A stretch of DNA of 64,000 bases, taken from Flavobacterium sp. DG2-3 (GTDB lineage Bacteria; Bacteroidota; Bacteroidia; Flavobacteriales; Flavobacteriaceae). The stretch is from assembly GCF_030730925.1 (NCBI RefSeq), contig NZ_JAVAMB010000001.1, positions 1-64,000 on the forward strand. The letters run 5' to 3'. Under the pieces are notes generated by a model, which worked only from the letters and a program-made list of their open reading frames with translations, searched no databases and was not told the origin of the DNA. Positions within the stretch are counted from its first letter, which is position 1. Each line of letters starts with the position of its first letter. Made by a program: the position numbers and the translations under genes. Of the stretch, positions 8,276-18,633 are shown piece after piece.

Positions 8276-10246
8276 CTATGTCTTTTTTAGAATTATTTTA
8301 TTGTTTTGAATTTCGATTATTTTCTGAAAAAAATCTCTAATCATATCGTAATCATCGGTCGGAAAAATAGCTTTGCTGATTTCCTGAGTAACTATAATTT
8401 GTATCTGGCTTTCATCTGCCATCGTGTTCATGGTGTACGAAGCCGCTTTATCTTCCATTACAATTCTTAATGGAGTTGGCACCGATTCTACCTTATAACC
8501 ATCTGGTATTTTCAAAAATAGATTATACTTTCTTTGTTCTGGATAACCAAAGTAAATTGGCATTTGCCTTTTTTCTAATTTAAAAGGATTGCTTCCGTAA
8601 GTAAAAAACAGCAGTGGATTGAGCACTATTTTGTCTCCAATTATGTCATAGGCTTTATTGGAACTAAATGTGATTTTTTCAAAAACAGGTTTCGATAAAT
8701 TGCTGTTTTGATTTTCAATTTTATAATCTTCTATTTCAATTCCTCCAAAATCATTTTCCAATCTTTCGATGTTGCTTTCATTGGCTTTACCTCCATAATT
8801 TTCTCTAAAAGAAAGTGCTTGATAATCTGTTTTCTGTAGAGATAAAGTTCCGTTAAGCTGAGCTGTTTCTGGCGACAATGACACTTTTATGGTATTGATG
8901 CGTTTTGAAAAACTTGTCGGAATCAATTCAATTTCTTTAGAAAAACCATCGCTTTTAATTAGTCGACCTTTCCAGTTTAAAACGTTTAACGGAAGAATAT
9001 TTGGAATAGTAAATTTATTAGATGCATCCATTAAAATCTGCTCTCCGTCAATTTCGGCTGCAGCAATTACATAATTAAAAACGGTACGGTTAGGAAATAA
9101 CGGAATTCCATTTTCGGTCGTGCTTACCAAAACAGGATTTGCTTCAATTTTGGCCGACTTTAACATGGCAATCAGCAATAGATTTATTTCAGCCACATTC
9201 CCTGCTTGTTCTTGGTAAGCTTTTTTAACTCCCTTAACCGTATAATAACCTCTCTTTTTATCCCAATTCATTCTGTTCTGAACAAATTTAAAAATGGTAT
9301 CCATACGTTGTTTTGGAGAATTTGTGTTTTGCAGGAGTTTCTTCAAATCTTCTTCAAAAAAACTTCTTTCGGATAATTCCTTTCCAAATTCAGCGTCTTT
9401 GTAAGTAGTGGATGCCAGTCCTTCCCAGGTTTTAGTATAATCTACGACTGGCTTATCTGGAAATCTTTTTAGTTCTAGTTCATTTTGAATTGAACCTCTA
9501 TAGTTGTCTATATTATCAATAAAGCTTTCTTCTTTTAATGCAGGAACGTCTTTTCCGGTATATAAGCTTCGAATTTGCTTGTAATTGCTAGCGTAAATCT
9601 GTTTGATATTCTCTACCTCTCCGCTCATTTCTGGTTTTATGTTGCCAACAATAAGCGTTTTATAAATAAAGAATTCTGGAATTTCAGATTTATATTCAAA
9701 ATAATTGACTGGAATATCATACTGAAATTCAAAATCAGGAAGACGAACCAAGTTTTCAGATTTTAAAACATATTTAAATTCTATAACAGATCCTTCTTTT
9801 ACATTAGGAAGCGTGATTGAGGCAACGTTCCAATATTGATTTACTTTATTATTAAAATTGCCATCGCTTTTCATTTTTGTTTTTACGATTTCTCCGTTTA
9901 CGAGATTGTATGTTACAGCGTCTGAAAAGGAGACTTTATCGTCTCTTAAGTTCTCGTATCCTACGTAATAAGATACTTTTTGAGTTGCCCAGCTTAATCC
10001 TTCTTTTTTATAAATTTTAATTCTGAATTCGTAAACATGATTGGCAATAAAACCATTTTCTTCTGTATAAGTAAAATAGGTTCTTCCTTTTTTAAATAAA
10101 ATGGCCGCTGGCGCAAAAGTATCTTTAGGGTTTTCTTTTTCCTGTAATTCCTGAATGGTTACTTTTCCCAATTCAAAATTTTGAGCGTTAATTCCAGAAG
10201 TAAAAAGAATCAGAAAAAGAAAAATGGCAAGCGGACGAAAATTCAT
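8276..10246 (-). CDS. DUF3857/transglutaminase-like secreted protein, catalytic residues lost (paralog 5)
   Basis: 656 residues. Signal peptide (FLILFTSGINAQ), DUF3857 domain about 45-250, transglutaminase-like core about 300-410, DUF3858-like C-terminus. In the core the GxC loop reads AGNVAEINLLLIAML, so Val351 replaces the nucleophilic Cys, and FNYVIAAAE puts Tyr392 where the catalytic His would be. The third triad residue, Asp407, remains (ILMDAS). It is therefore likely a non-enzymatic, possibly peptide- or glycan-binding, periplasmic protein. Last of five tandem paralogs, 4 bases after the previous stop. Function unknown. Confidence 0.85.
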   Translation of the reverse strand: MNFRPLAIFLFLILFTSGINAQNFELGKVTIQELQEKENPKDTFAPAAILFKKGRTYFTYTEENGFIANHVYEFRIKIYKKEGLSWATQKVSYYVGYENLRDDKVSFSDAVTYNLVNGEIVKTKMKSDGNFNNKVNQYWNVASITLPNVKEGSVIEFKYVLKSENLVRLPDFEFQYDIPVNYFEYKSEIPEFFIYKTLIVGNIKPEMSGEVENIKQIYASNYKQIRSLYTGKDVPALKEESFIDNIDNYRGSIQNELELKRFPDKPVVDYTKTWEGLASTTYKDAEFGKELSERSFFEEDLKKLLQNTNSPKQRMDTIFKFVQNRMNWDKKRGYYTVKGVKKAYQEQAGNVAEINLLLIAMLKSAKIEANPVLVSTTENGIPLFPNRTVFNYVIAAAEIDGEQILMDASNKFTIPNILPLNVLNWKGRLIKSDGFSKEIELIPTSFSKRINTIKVSLSPETAQLNGTLSLQKTDYQALSFRENYGGKANESNIERLENDFGGIEIEDYKIENQNSNLSKPVFEKITFSSNKAYDIIGDKIVLNPLLFFTYGSNPFKLEKRQMPIYFGYPEQRKYNLFLKIPDGYKVESVPTPLRIVMEDKAASYTMNTMADESQIQIIVTQEISKAIFPTDDYDMIRDFFQKIIEIQNNKIILKKT

Positions 10247-10250
10247 TTTA

Positions 10251-12239
10251 TCATATTTTTTTTAGAACAATTTTTTCATTTTGGCTTACAATCATTTTCT
10301 GAAAAAACTCTTTTATCATTCCGTAATCCTCAGCTGCAAAAATACTATTGTTGATTTCTTTTTGGCTTATAATTTGAATTTTGTTTTCTGAAACTGAAAA
10401 ATTTAAAATAAACGACATCTTTTTGTCTTCTGAAGAGATTTTAACCGGTTTTGGCATCGATTCTACTGTATAACCTTGTGGAATTTCGACATTAAAAGTA
10501 AATCTTTCCAAATTTTTATACCCAAAATAAACTGGCATAACTCTATTTTCCTGATTGAATGGATTTTTCGTTTGTGTGAAAAACAATAACGGATTTACAA
10601 AGATCTTTCCTCCAATAATATCTGAACGGCTGTCTGAAGCAAAAGTAAAAGTTTCTATAACCGACTGATCTAAATTTGATTTCTGATTCTCTATTTTATA
10701 ATTTGAAATCGTCAATCCTCCCAATTTATTCTCAAATTTTTCCAGATAAGAATCCTCCGTTTTAGCATTGTTTTCTTCTCTAAAGCTGTACGCATCATAA
10801 TCTGTTCGCTGCACCCTCGCCTGACCATTCATTTTTCCGTCAGGATCCACTTTAACCATAAGAGTATAAATTTCTTTAGATTGTGATGCAGGATCTAATT
10901 CTATTTCTTGCGAACTGCCATCTTTCTTAACCAATCTTCCTTTCCAGTTTAATACATTTAATGGTAAAATGTTAGGAGAAGTAAGTTTATGCGTTGCATC
11001 CAAAAGGATTCTTTTTCCATCAATATCTGCTGCAACTATTACATAATTAAATCCTGTTCTTGTGGGATAAACCGGAAGTCCGTTCTGGATTGTACTTACC
11101 AAAACAGGATTTGCTTCTATACCAGCCGCACGAAGCATATTGATCAAAATAAAATTAATTTCTGCAACATTCCCCGTTTGATCTTTATAAGCTTTTACAA
11201 CTCCTTTTTCTGTATGACAGCTATTAATTTCATTCCAGTTCATTCGATTCTTAACATACGTAAAAATCAGATTCAATCTTTCATTTTTATCTTCTACGTT
11301 TGTCAATAATTTATTGAGATCATCTGTAAACAAAGAGGCTTCATTAAGCTGTTTGCCAAAACTCTCGTCTTTAAAAATTGTTTGTGCAACGCCCTCCCAT
11401 GTCAAACTGTAATCTTTAACAGGCTGATCTGGCATACGAACTCTTTCTAGTTCCTGCTGAATACTGCCTCGATAATTTTCAAGATTATTGATATACGGTT
11501 CCTCTTTTAACGCAGGAACATCTTTTCCTTCATAAAAGGTTTCAATTTGTTTGTAGCTAAAGGAACTGGTCTGACTGTAAGCATTGTCAAAACTCTGACT
11601 AGCACTTGTAAATTTAGATTCCGTTGTAAGCGGAATTTCTCCAATTAAAATTGGCTTATAAATAAAAAATTCTGGAATTTGTGTCTTGTAATAAAAATAG
11701 TCGACAGGAATGTCAAACTGAATATCAAAATCTGGAAATTTTATAAGATTTTCCGATTTTAAAACATATTTGTACTCAATAATAGAACCCACTTTTACAT
11801 TTGGCAATGTAATGGTCTTTTCTTTCCAGTATTTATTGATTTTGGTTTTAAATTCTCCTTGATTATTTAGTTTAGTTTTTACAATGTTTCCGTTTTCCAA
11901 ATTATACGTAACCGCATCTGAAAACTCTAAACGGTCTTCATTTAACTTTTCGTATCCAATATAAAAACGCACTCTCTGGTCTGCCCAGCTCAAACCTTCT
12001 TTCTTGTAAATTTTGATTTTTACCTCGCAGACATGGTTGGCATAAAATCCAACATCCTTGTTATAACCAAAATAAGTCCTTCCCTTTTTAAATAAGATAG
12101 CAGCGGGCGCGCTGCTATCTTTAGGATGAACTTTCTCATTTAATTCTGAAATTGTTACTTTGCCCAATTCATATTTTTGAGCTTGAATAGTTATTGTACT
12201 TCCCAAAAGGGCAGTACAAATTAGGAGAAATCTCAACAT
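10251..12239 (-). CDS. DUF3857/transglutaminase-like secreted protein, catalytic residues lost (paralog 4)
   Basis: 662 residues with signal peptide (LLGSTITIQAQ), then the same DUF3857, transglutaminase-like and C-terminal domains as its neighbour, to which it is most similar. The Cys position is Val358 (TGNVAEINFILINML), the His position Tyr399 (FNYVIVAAD), and Asp414 is kept (ILLDAT). A Ser-rich insertion (SASQSFDNAYSQTSSFSY) lies in the linker at about 213-230. Three bases separate it from the upstream gene's stop, so the array is one transcript. Confidence 0.85.
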   Translation of the reverse strand: MLRFLLICTALLGSTITIQAQKYELGKVTISELNEKVHPKDSSAPAAILFKKGRTYFGYNKDVGFYANHVCEVKIKIYKKEGLSWADQRVRFYIGYEKLNEDRLEFSDAVTYNLENGNIVKTKLNNQGEFKTKINKYWKEKTITLPNVKVGSIIEYKYVLKSENLIKFPDFDIQFDIPVDYFYYKTQIPEFFIYKPILIGEIPLTTESKFTSASQSFDNAYSQTSSFSYKQIETFYEGKDVPALKEEPYINNLENYRGSIQQELERVRMPDQPVKDYSLTWEGVAQTIFKDESFGKQLNEASLFTDDLNKLLTNVEDKNERLNLIFTYVKNRMNWNEINSCHTEKGVVKAYKDQTGNVAEINFILINMLRAAGIEANPVLVSTIQNGLPVYPTRTGFNYVIVAADIDGKRILLDATHKLTSPNILPLNVLNWKGRLVKKDGSSQEIELDPASQSKEIYTLMVKVDPDGKMNGQARVQRTDYDAYSFREENNAKTEDSYLEKFENKLGGLTISNYKIENQKSNLDQSVIETFTFASDSRSDIIGGKIFVNPLLFFTQTKNPFNQENRVMPVYFGYKNLERFTFNVEIPQGYTVESMPKPVKISSEDKKMSFILNFSVSENKIQIISQKEINNSIFAAEDYGMIKEFFQKMIVSQNEKIVLKKI

Positions 12240-12242
12240 AAT

Positions 12243-14159
12243 TTAAATACGTTTTAAAACGATTTTTTCGGTTTGTTTTGCGATCATTTCTTTGTAGTAA
12301 TCTTTTAGAATTACGTATTGTTCTTTAGACACTATAGGCGAATTAATTTGATGTGACACTAATAATTGTAGCGTATTATCAATGACTGCAATGTTATATC
12401 TAAAAACTCCTAAATCTTCGTCCATCGCGACTACTCCTCCAACAGGAATTGTTTCTAGCGCATAACCTTCAGGAATTCGTATGCTAATATTGTATTTTTC
12501 TAAAAAAGGAAATCCAAAATCGACAGGATATTCTCTTGTTTCCTGCTTAAAAGGATTTTTTGTATTAGCAAAAAAGAGCATTGGCTTAATATATATTTTG
12601 TCTCCTATTAATTCACAAAAATTGGTGCTTGTAAACGAAAAGCTTTCTACAGCTGGCAACAAAACATCTTTTTCATTTGATCTGCTATAATCGCTTATTT
12701 CGATTTTACCATATTTATTTTCGAGATCGTCGAGATAGGCGTCTTCTTTCGTTTTTTCAAAATTATTTCTGCAGTCCATTGCTTTGTGCTCTGTGTACTG
12801 GCATCTTACTTTTCCTTTTATTCTGCCTCCAGCTTCGATAGTATAATCTATTGCAACATTATCTGCTGCAAACTTTTTAGGAGCCAAATCAATGCTTTCT
12901 GAAGTTCCGTCTTTACGAATTAATCTTCCTATCCAATTTAAATCTCTTAAAGGAAGTACGTTTGGAGCAGAGAAAGGATCTGTCGCATCGAGCAGTATCA
13001 TTTCGTCTCCTGATTCAACAGCTGCAATCACATAATTGAAAGCATTTAGATTCGGAAAAAAAGCAATTCCGTTTGAACGGGTACTAATCAAAACAGGATT
13101 TGCTTTAAGTTTCGCCTCTCGAAGCATTGCGGTAAGCATTAAATTAATATCTGCACTATTTCCTATTTTTTCTTTGTAAGCTTTACGAACTCCTTTTTCG
13201 CAAGAATAGCCAGCATGCTGATTCCATTTTACATTTGATTTCACATATTCTAAAATCGCAGTAATTTTCGCATTAGCTGCTGTTTTTCCTTCCAATAATA
13301 CTTTAAGATCTTCTTCAAAATAGCCCGATTTATTTAATTCTGTCCCGAAGGAATCAAAATCATAAATAGTTTTGGCAACACTTGTCCAGTCTGATGACAA
13401 TGTCTTATAAAACTGTCCAGGAACAGAAATTCTTTCTAACTCAATAGTAATTCCTGTTCTGTAATTGTCAATATTATTTACAAAAGCTTCTTCTTTCATT
13501 GCTGGCAGATTCTGAAAAACATAACTTGTTTCTGTAGCAATATAATTGTAAGTGTTAGCCACTTTCGAAGTTATTTTGGGCGCAAAAAAACCTTTCAGAT
13601 TTTTTTTAAACACAAAAGCATCTGGAAAAATGGTTTTAAGCTCAGAATAATTGACTGGGATATTTTCTTGAAAATTCCAATTGTAAAGAGTAGAGAAACC
13701 ACCTTCTTCGGTGTACTGAAATTCAATAATGGAACCTTCTTTTACTTCTGGAAAAGCTATTTTTTTAATCCAGTAACTGGTATTGTTTTTTTCGATAAAC
13801 TCATTTTCAGGTTTGAGTTTTGTCTTTACAATTTTTCCGTCAACTAAATTATAAGTAAAGGCACTCACTATATGTACATAACTTAGTTTTCCTGCCGCAA
13901 AATAAATTGCAATATTTGACAAATAATAGCCTTCGCTTTTATAAATCTTAATTTTCTTAGTGGTCGTCTTTTGAGAGTTTCCATTACTACTAAGATTTAA
14001 AGCGATATTACTATACAAAATAGCCGCCGCCGAAGTTGAATCTTTTGGATGCCTTTTTTCTTCCAGCTGTGCTATTGTAACATTTCCTAAAGAAGCATTT
14101 TGTGCAATTCCTTTCAGAAATGCACAAAACAAAAAGATAGAAATTATAAAATTTCTCAT
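12243..14159 (-). CDS. DUF3857/transglutaminase-like secreted protein, Cys replaced by Ser (paralog 3)
   Basis: 638 residues, the shortest of the four close paralogs. Signal peptide FLFCAFLKGIAQ. The core reads IGNSADINLMLTAML, so Ser335 stands at the nucleophile position, the only paralog with a hydroxyl there. His is replaced by Tyr376 and Asp391 is kept (LLDAT). The N-terminal DUF3857 part has a degenerate stretch (SNIALNLSSNGNSQKTTTK). A Ser-Tyr-Asp arrangement is unlikely to be active, but this copy is the one to test first. Confidence 0.85.
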   Translation of the reverse strand: MRNFIISIFLFCAFLKGIAQNASLGNVTIAQLEEKRHPKDSTSAAAILYSNIALNLSSNGNSQKTTTKKIKIYKSEGYYLSNIAIYFAAGKLSYVHIVSAFTYNLVDGKIVKTKLKPENEFIEKNNTSYWIKKIAFPEVKEGSIIEFQYTEEGGFSTLYNWNFQENIPVNYSELKTIFPDAFVFKKNLKGFFAPKITSKVANTYNYIATETSYVFQNLPAMKEEAFVNNIDNYRTGITIELERISVPGQFYKTLSSDWTSVAKTIYDFDSFGTELNKSGYFEEDLKVLLEGKTAANAKITAILEYVKSNVKWNQHAGYSCEKGVRKAYKEKIGNSADINLMLTAMLREAKLKANPVLISTRSNGIAFFPNLNAFNYVIAAVESGDEMILLDATDPFSAPNVLPLRDLNWIGRLIRKDGTSESIDLAPKKFAADNVAIDYTIEAGGRIKGKVRCQYTEHKAMDCRNNFEKTKEDAYLDDLENKYGKIEISDYSRSNEKDVLLPAVESFSFTSTNFCELIGDKIYIKPMLFFANTKNPFKQETREYPVDFGFPFLEKYNISIRIPEGYALETIPVGGVVAMDEDLGVFRYNIAVIDNTLQLLVSHQINSPIVSKEQYVILKDYYKEMIAKQTEKIVLKRI

Positions 14160-14163
14160 CTTA

Positions 14164-16176
14164 CTAAATACGTTTTAAAACGATTTTTTCGGTTTGCTTC
14201 GCAATCATGCCTTTGTAGTATTCTTTCAACATTTCATACTGTTCTGTCGAAACAATTGCTTCATTGATTTGATTGGTTACCATTATTTGTAAAACATTCT
14301 CGTTTTGGGCAATATTAAACTTAAAGCTTCCCAAATTGTTTTCCATATTGTAAGCAACTGCTGCGGGCAAAGTTTCTACAGTATAGCCTTCTGGAATTTT
14401 GATAGAAATATTAAATTTATCTGAAAATGGATAACCAAAATCTACTGGGTATTCACGCACTTCCTGTTTGAATGGATTTTTATCCTGAGTAAAGAATAAC
14501 AGCGGATTTACATAAATTTTACCCCCAATCACTTCACACAAATCATTTCCTGTAAATGAATAAGTCTCAATTGTTGGAGACAAAAGCTCTTTTTCGTTTG
14601 TTCTTGAATAATCACTTATTTCAATCTTTCTATTATTATTTTCTAATTTTTCAAGGTATTCCTCCTCCTTCAATTTTTCGAAGTTTGCTCTACTGATCAT
14701 TGCATTGTAGTCGGTACATTGTCTTCTAGTTTTTCCCGTGATTTTCCCATTAGCATCAATATCATAATTCAGGAAAACAAAATCATTCGATGCCTTTTTA
14801 GGCATTAAATCTATTTCTTCAGAAGAACCGTCTTTTCTTATCAGTCTTCCAAACCAGTTTAATGTTCTATACGGAAGAACATTTGGAGTTGAATATTTGT
14901 CAGTTGCGTCCAGCAAAATATATCCATTAGGAGTTTCAACTGCAGCAACAACATAGTCAAAAGCATTTCTGTTTGGAAATAATGCAATTCCGTTATCACG
15001 TGTGCTTACTAAAACTGGATTTGCAGTTAACCCTGACGAACGCAACATCGCCGTAAGCATTAAATTGATATCGGCAATATTTCCTGTTTTTTCTTTGTAA
15101 GCTTTTTTCACACCATTATCACAGCTATAACCTGTATAGTTATTCCACTTTACATTTGCTTTTACATAGTTTAAAATTGCCCAGATTCTTTCATCCTGAC
15201 CATCAATTCCTGTCAGCAGTTTTTTCAAATCCTCTTCAAAATATCCTGTTTTATTAAGCTCTGGACCAAAATCGTCATATTCGTAAATTGTTTTTACAAC
15301 AGAATTCCAGTCTGTAGAATATTCCTTCATTGGGCTATTTGGAAAATGAACTAAAGACAATTCATGCTGAACGCTTGATGTATAGTTGTCAATATTATTC
15401 ACAAAACTTTCATCTTTCATCGCTGGAAAATCCTGAGCCACATAAATAGTTTCTGTTTCTATATAATCAATATTATCAGAAGAAAAATTAGTGCTGGAAA
15501 CACGTCCACCACTTCTTTCTTTACTATTAATCGTAATAGATTTTGAATTTTTTGATGTTGTCACTTTCGGAAAAATATAACCTTTTTGTCTTGGTTTAAA
15601 AACATAATATTCCGGATAAGCAACTTTAAACTCTGAATAGTTTACAGGAATCGAAGCCTGAAAATCCCAATCACGAATTATACCTGCATTTGGACATTTT
15701 ATAGTGTAACGAAATTCGATTACAGAACCTTCTTTTACGTTTGGCATTGTGATCTTTTTTTGCCCTCTGTATTTCGAAATAACTTCATCAAATGAACCAT
15801 CACTTTTCAATTTGGTTTTTTCTATTTTCCCGTTCACAAGATTATAGGTCACGGCATCTGCAAAAAATACTCTTTCTTTTAAATTTGTAGTGTTACGATA
15901 CCAAACTTGCTGATTTGCCCATTCGTAACCCTCTTTTTTATAAATCTTAATACGGGTCTCTACATCGGTTGCCATGTAAAAACCATCATTTTGATCATAC
16001 TCCATTCTTGAAACTCCTTTTTTATAAAGAATTGCCGCAACAGCTGCAGTATCTTTTGGATGTACTTTCTGTTCCAATTCTGCAACAGAGACCTTTCCGA
16101 GTTTAAATTCCTGTGAAATCGCTTTGGGAGCGATCAATAAAATCACAGACAGGCTAAGTAGTTTAATAATTTTCAT
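14164..16176 (-). CDS. DUF3857/transglutaminase-like secreted protein, catalytic residues lost (paralog 2)
   Basis: 670 residues, signal peptide (LLIAPKAISQ), DUF3857, transglutaminase-like core and C-terminal domain. The nucleophile position is Ile367 (TGNIADINLMLTAML), the His position Tyr408 (FDYVVAAVE), and Asp423 is kept (ILLDAT). The linker at about 208-235 is Ser-rich. The C-terminus YKGMIAKQTEKIVLKRI is almost the same as in paralog 3 and similar in all four, showing recent duplication. It starts 32 bases after the stop of the intact paralog. Confidence 0.85.
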   Translation of the reverse strand: MKIIKLLSLSVILLIAPKAISQEFKLGKVSVAELEQKVHPKDTAAVAAILYKKGVSRMEYDQNDGFYMATDVETRIKIYKKEGYEWANQQVWYRNTTNLKERVFFADAVTYNLVNGKIEKTKLKSDGSFDEVISKYRGQKKITMPNVKEGSVIEFRYTIKCPNAGIIRDWDFQASIPVNYSEFKVAYPEYYVFKPRQKGYIFPKVTTSKNSKSITINSKERSGGRVSSTNFSSDNIDYIETETIYVAQDFPAMKDESFVNNIDNYTSSVQHELSLVHFPNSPMKEYSTDWNSVVKTIYEYDDFGPELNKTGYFEEDLKKLLTGIDGQDERIWAILNYVKANVKWNNYTGYSCDNGVKKAYKEKTGNIADINLMLTAMLRSSGLTANPVLVSTRDNGIALFPNRNAFDYVVAAVETPNGYILLDATDKYSTPNVLPYRTLNWFGRLIRKDGSSEEIDLMPKKASNDFVFLNYDIDANGKITGKTRRQCTDYNAMISRANFEKLKEEEYLEKLENNNRKIEISDYSRTNEKELLSPTIETYSFTGNDLCEVIGGKIYVNPLLFFTQDKNPFKQEVREYPVDFGYPFSDKFNISIKIPEGYTVETLPAAVAYNMENNLGSFKFNIAQNENVLQIMVTNQINEAIVSTEQYEMLKEYYKGMIAKQTEKIVLKRI

Positions 16177-16208
16177 TGGTAATTTTTGGTTTGTTAGGTT
16201 ATAATGGG

Positions 16209-18116
16209 TTAGTTCTTTGTCAATATTATTTTGGCGTTATCGTTTCTAGAAACTTGCTCCATAAACAAGCGGTATTCATCGTATTCTTTGTTTGAATATT
16301 TTCCTTTGTTTAAGAACATCGATCTTTTATAAGTTAGTTTGTTATTGTCTTTTTTAATGATTTCAGTTTTATATTCTCCAAACTTTCCTTTTAATTCATA
16401 ATTTGAAGGCAGAAATTCGATACTAAAACCTTCTGGAAGATTAATCTCAATTTCATCGGTATCCAAATAACCCCTCTGAATTTGAAATGGATTTTTGCGA
16501 TTTCTAATTCGTTTCACACTTCCCGTATATTGATTAAAAGCATCAACTACAAAAATCATTTTGTTGCCCGAAAGTGCTCCATAATTTGTAGCGCTTAACT
16601 GGACATCTTCGGTAAAACGAATATTTTCTTTATCGTTAGTAAAAGTAATTTTACCCAATTTCAGGTTATTAATATTATCCCAGTAATTTTTATAATGTTC
16701 CTCTTTCTCATTTGGCTGCATCGTTTCTACTTGAGATTTAGATGCATAAACACTTCCTTGAGAAGCTATCTTTAAAACTCCAGAAAAATTTCCAGCTTGA
16801 TCGATTGTGTACACTCCTTTACCTTCCTGTATATTTCCTTTGTCATCATAGATTTTAGTTCGTACAATTTCTCCACCATCAGGTTTCACAACCAAAACAT
16901 CACGATCATCTGTAAATGTACCCTGATAGCCAAACGGATCATCCTGACTTGTACATTCTAGCCACACATAATTATCTTTATTCGGAATCGCAAGAATCAT
17001 GTGATTTCCCTGCATCGAAACAAAATCAGATTGAATATCTTCTTTATAACGATCGCCATATAAAATAGTGTTATAAGAAGGAACATCTACAGCCTGCAAA
17101 AGCGCTTTGGTATAATTGGATAAAGCCTTGCAATCTCCGTATCCTAATCGATCCACATCGTTGGCCAGCATAGGTTTCCAGCCACCGATGCCAACGGCAA
17201 TATTGACATATCGAGATTTTTTCTGCACATAATCGTAAATGATTTTTGCCTTCTTAATCGGATCTTTTTCATCTCCAACCAAAGCTTTGATTTTGGCTTT
17301 TGTTTCTTCTGGCAAGACCGTAGTTCCGGTTAAGATTTTATCGCTATACCATTTTCCGAATGCCTCCCAAGTAGTTGCATTTCCATCTACTCCTTCTAAG
17401 TGGAAATTTTCTAATCCCATCATGACTTTTGGAAAAAGATCTGAAGGAGAAGGACTAAGATCTTCTTGTTTTTGAGCAGGAATATTCGTTGCTAGATAAC
17501 TTAAATTGGTATCTGTATCAGCTGTTTTTTTTATATCAAAAAGATCAAATTGGAACTCTTTCTTTTTAAAACCTAATCCTTTTGGATAAGTAACATTCAA
17601 AATACATTTTTCTACACTTAAATTATAGCCTCCAATAAAATACCATTTTGGTATAAAGGCAGTATTTGAAGTTTCGACTTCAGAAGTAAAAGCAATTGTA
17701 AAAGGATACGAAATTGGCGTATAGTCTAAGTAAAGTATTCTGTTATCTGAAAAAAGAGTGCTTCCGCTTACGGCACTCTGATCTCTAAAGTCTTTTCTTT
17801 TAATTTTTTTTATCTCATTTCCTAATGCATCATAAACCACAGCTTCAATAGTTTTGACTGAAGTAGTTTTATCATAATGGCTATAGGCATCGATATCTCT
17901 TAACCCTTTTTCATTAAAAACAGAAACGATTCTTTGCGTTTTTATAGTCATGCTTCTTTGCGAAGCAATCACAATATCCATTTGGTCCAAACGAAGGACA
18001 GCATTAGCATTTTGTGTTAAACTATCGGGAATAGAAAATATAGGATAAGTGCTCTTTTGAGCAAACGCAGTGAGGTTAATTAAGAATAAAAATAACGCAA
18101 GAAAAAGGTTTTTCAT
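16209..18116 (-). CDS. DUF3857/transglutaminase-like secreted protein with intact Cys and His (paralog 1)
   Basis: 635 residues. Signal peptide MKNLFLALFLFLINLTAFAQ, DUF3857 about 50-215, transglutaminase core about 250-400. This member keeps the active-site pattern: GYGDCKALSNYTKALL with Cys329 and QGNHMILAIP with His372. The third residue appears as Glu387 (WLECTS) instead of Asp. It is the first gene of the five-gene array and the most divergent, with its own promoter just upstream. It could be a cysteine peptidase or amidase acting on cell-envelope substrates; the four copies after it look catalytically dead. Confidence 0.88.
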   Translation of the reverse strand: MKNLFLALFLFLINLTAFAQKSTYPIFSIPDSLTQNANAVLRLDQMDIVIASQRSMTIKTQRIVSVFNEKGLRDIDAYSHYDKTTSVKTIEAVVYDALGNEIKKIKRKDFRDQSAVSGSTLFSDNRILYLDYTPISYPFTIAFTSEVETSNTAFIPKWYFIGGYNLSVEKCILNVTYPKGLGFKKKEFQFDLFDIKKTADTDTNLSYLATNIPAQKQEDLSPSPSDLFPKVMMGLENFHLEGVDGNATTWEAFGKWYSDKILTGTTVLPEETKAKIKALVGDEKDPIKKAKIIYDYVQKKSRYVNIAVGIGGWKPMLANDVDRLGYGDCKALSNYTKALLQAVDVPSYNTILYGDRYKEDIQSDFVSMQGNHMILAIPNKDNYVWLECTSQDDPFGYQGTFTDDRDVLVVKPDGGEIVRTKIYDDKGNIQEGKGVYTIDQAGNFSGVLKIASQGSVYASKSQVETMQPNEKEEHYKNYWDNINNLKLGKITFTNDKENIRFTEDVQLSATNYGALSGNKMIFVVDAFNQYTGSVKRIRNRKNPFQIQRGYLDTDEIEINLPEGFSIEFLPSNYELKGKFGEYKTEIIKKDNNKLTYKRSMFLNKGKYSNKEYDEYRLFMEQVSRNDNAKIILTKN

Positions 18117-18132
18117 TAATAGGGATTTTCGT

Positions 18133-18165
18133 CAAATATATATTTTTTTCAGAAATCCTTAACAA
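18133..18165 (-). promoter_or_regulatory. Promoter of the DUF3857 array
   Basis: Minus strand: TTG (18165-18163), 22 bases, TATATTTG (18140-18133), a perfect -7 word. The start codon is 17 bases below it, so the leader must be very short. The array and the mazG-like gene can thus be transcribed independently of the aromatic operon. Confidence 0.65.
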
Positions 18166-18180
18166 ATGTTTAATAATATT

Positions 18181-18633
18181 TTATTCCCTGTTTTTGCTGT
18201 CCATTACAATTGTAACTGGTCCGTCGTTTAGTAGACTGACTTTCATATCGGCACCAAAAATTCCCGTTTGAACTTTCTTTCCCAACTCTTTTTCTACTGC
18301 TTGAACAAATTTTTCGTAGGTCGGAATTGCAAAATCTGGTTTTGAAGCTTTTATATAAGAAGGACGATTTCCTTTTTTCGTTGAAGCATGAAGTGTAAAT
18401 TGGCTTACCACAATAATATCGCCGTCAATATCCTGAACCGAGCAGTTCATCACATCATTTTCGTCTCCAAAAATTCTCATTTTCACAATTTTACCAGCCA
18501 GCCAGTCCATATCTTCCTGTGTATCGGCATCTTCGATTCCGACTAAAACTAATAACCCTTTTTGAATTTCGGCTGTTATTTTTTGATCTACAGTTACTGA
18601 AGCTTGAGAAACTCTTTGGATGACTACTTTCAT
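18181..18633 (-). CDS. dtd: D-aminoacyl-tRNA deacylase
   Basis: 150 residues, full length. It hydrolyses D-aminoacyl (and glycyl) esters from mischarged tRNA. Motifs: MKVVIQRVSQASVTVD at the start, VVSQFTLHASTKKGNRPSY with the SQFTL active-site Thr loop, and NDGPVTIVMDS near the C-terminus in place of the more usual NxGPVT. Located 103 bases after rsgA, in the same direction. Cytoplasmic. Confidence 0.95.
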   Translation of the reverse strand: MKVVIQRVSQASVTVDQKITAEIQKGLLVLVGIEDADTQEDMDWLAGKIVKMRIFGDENDVMNCSVQDIDGDIIVVSQFTLHASTKKGNRPSYIKASKPDFAIPTYEKFVQAVEKELGKKVQTGIFGADMKVSLLNDGPVTIVMDSKNRE

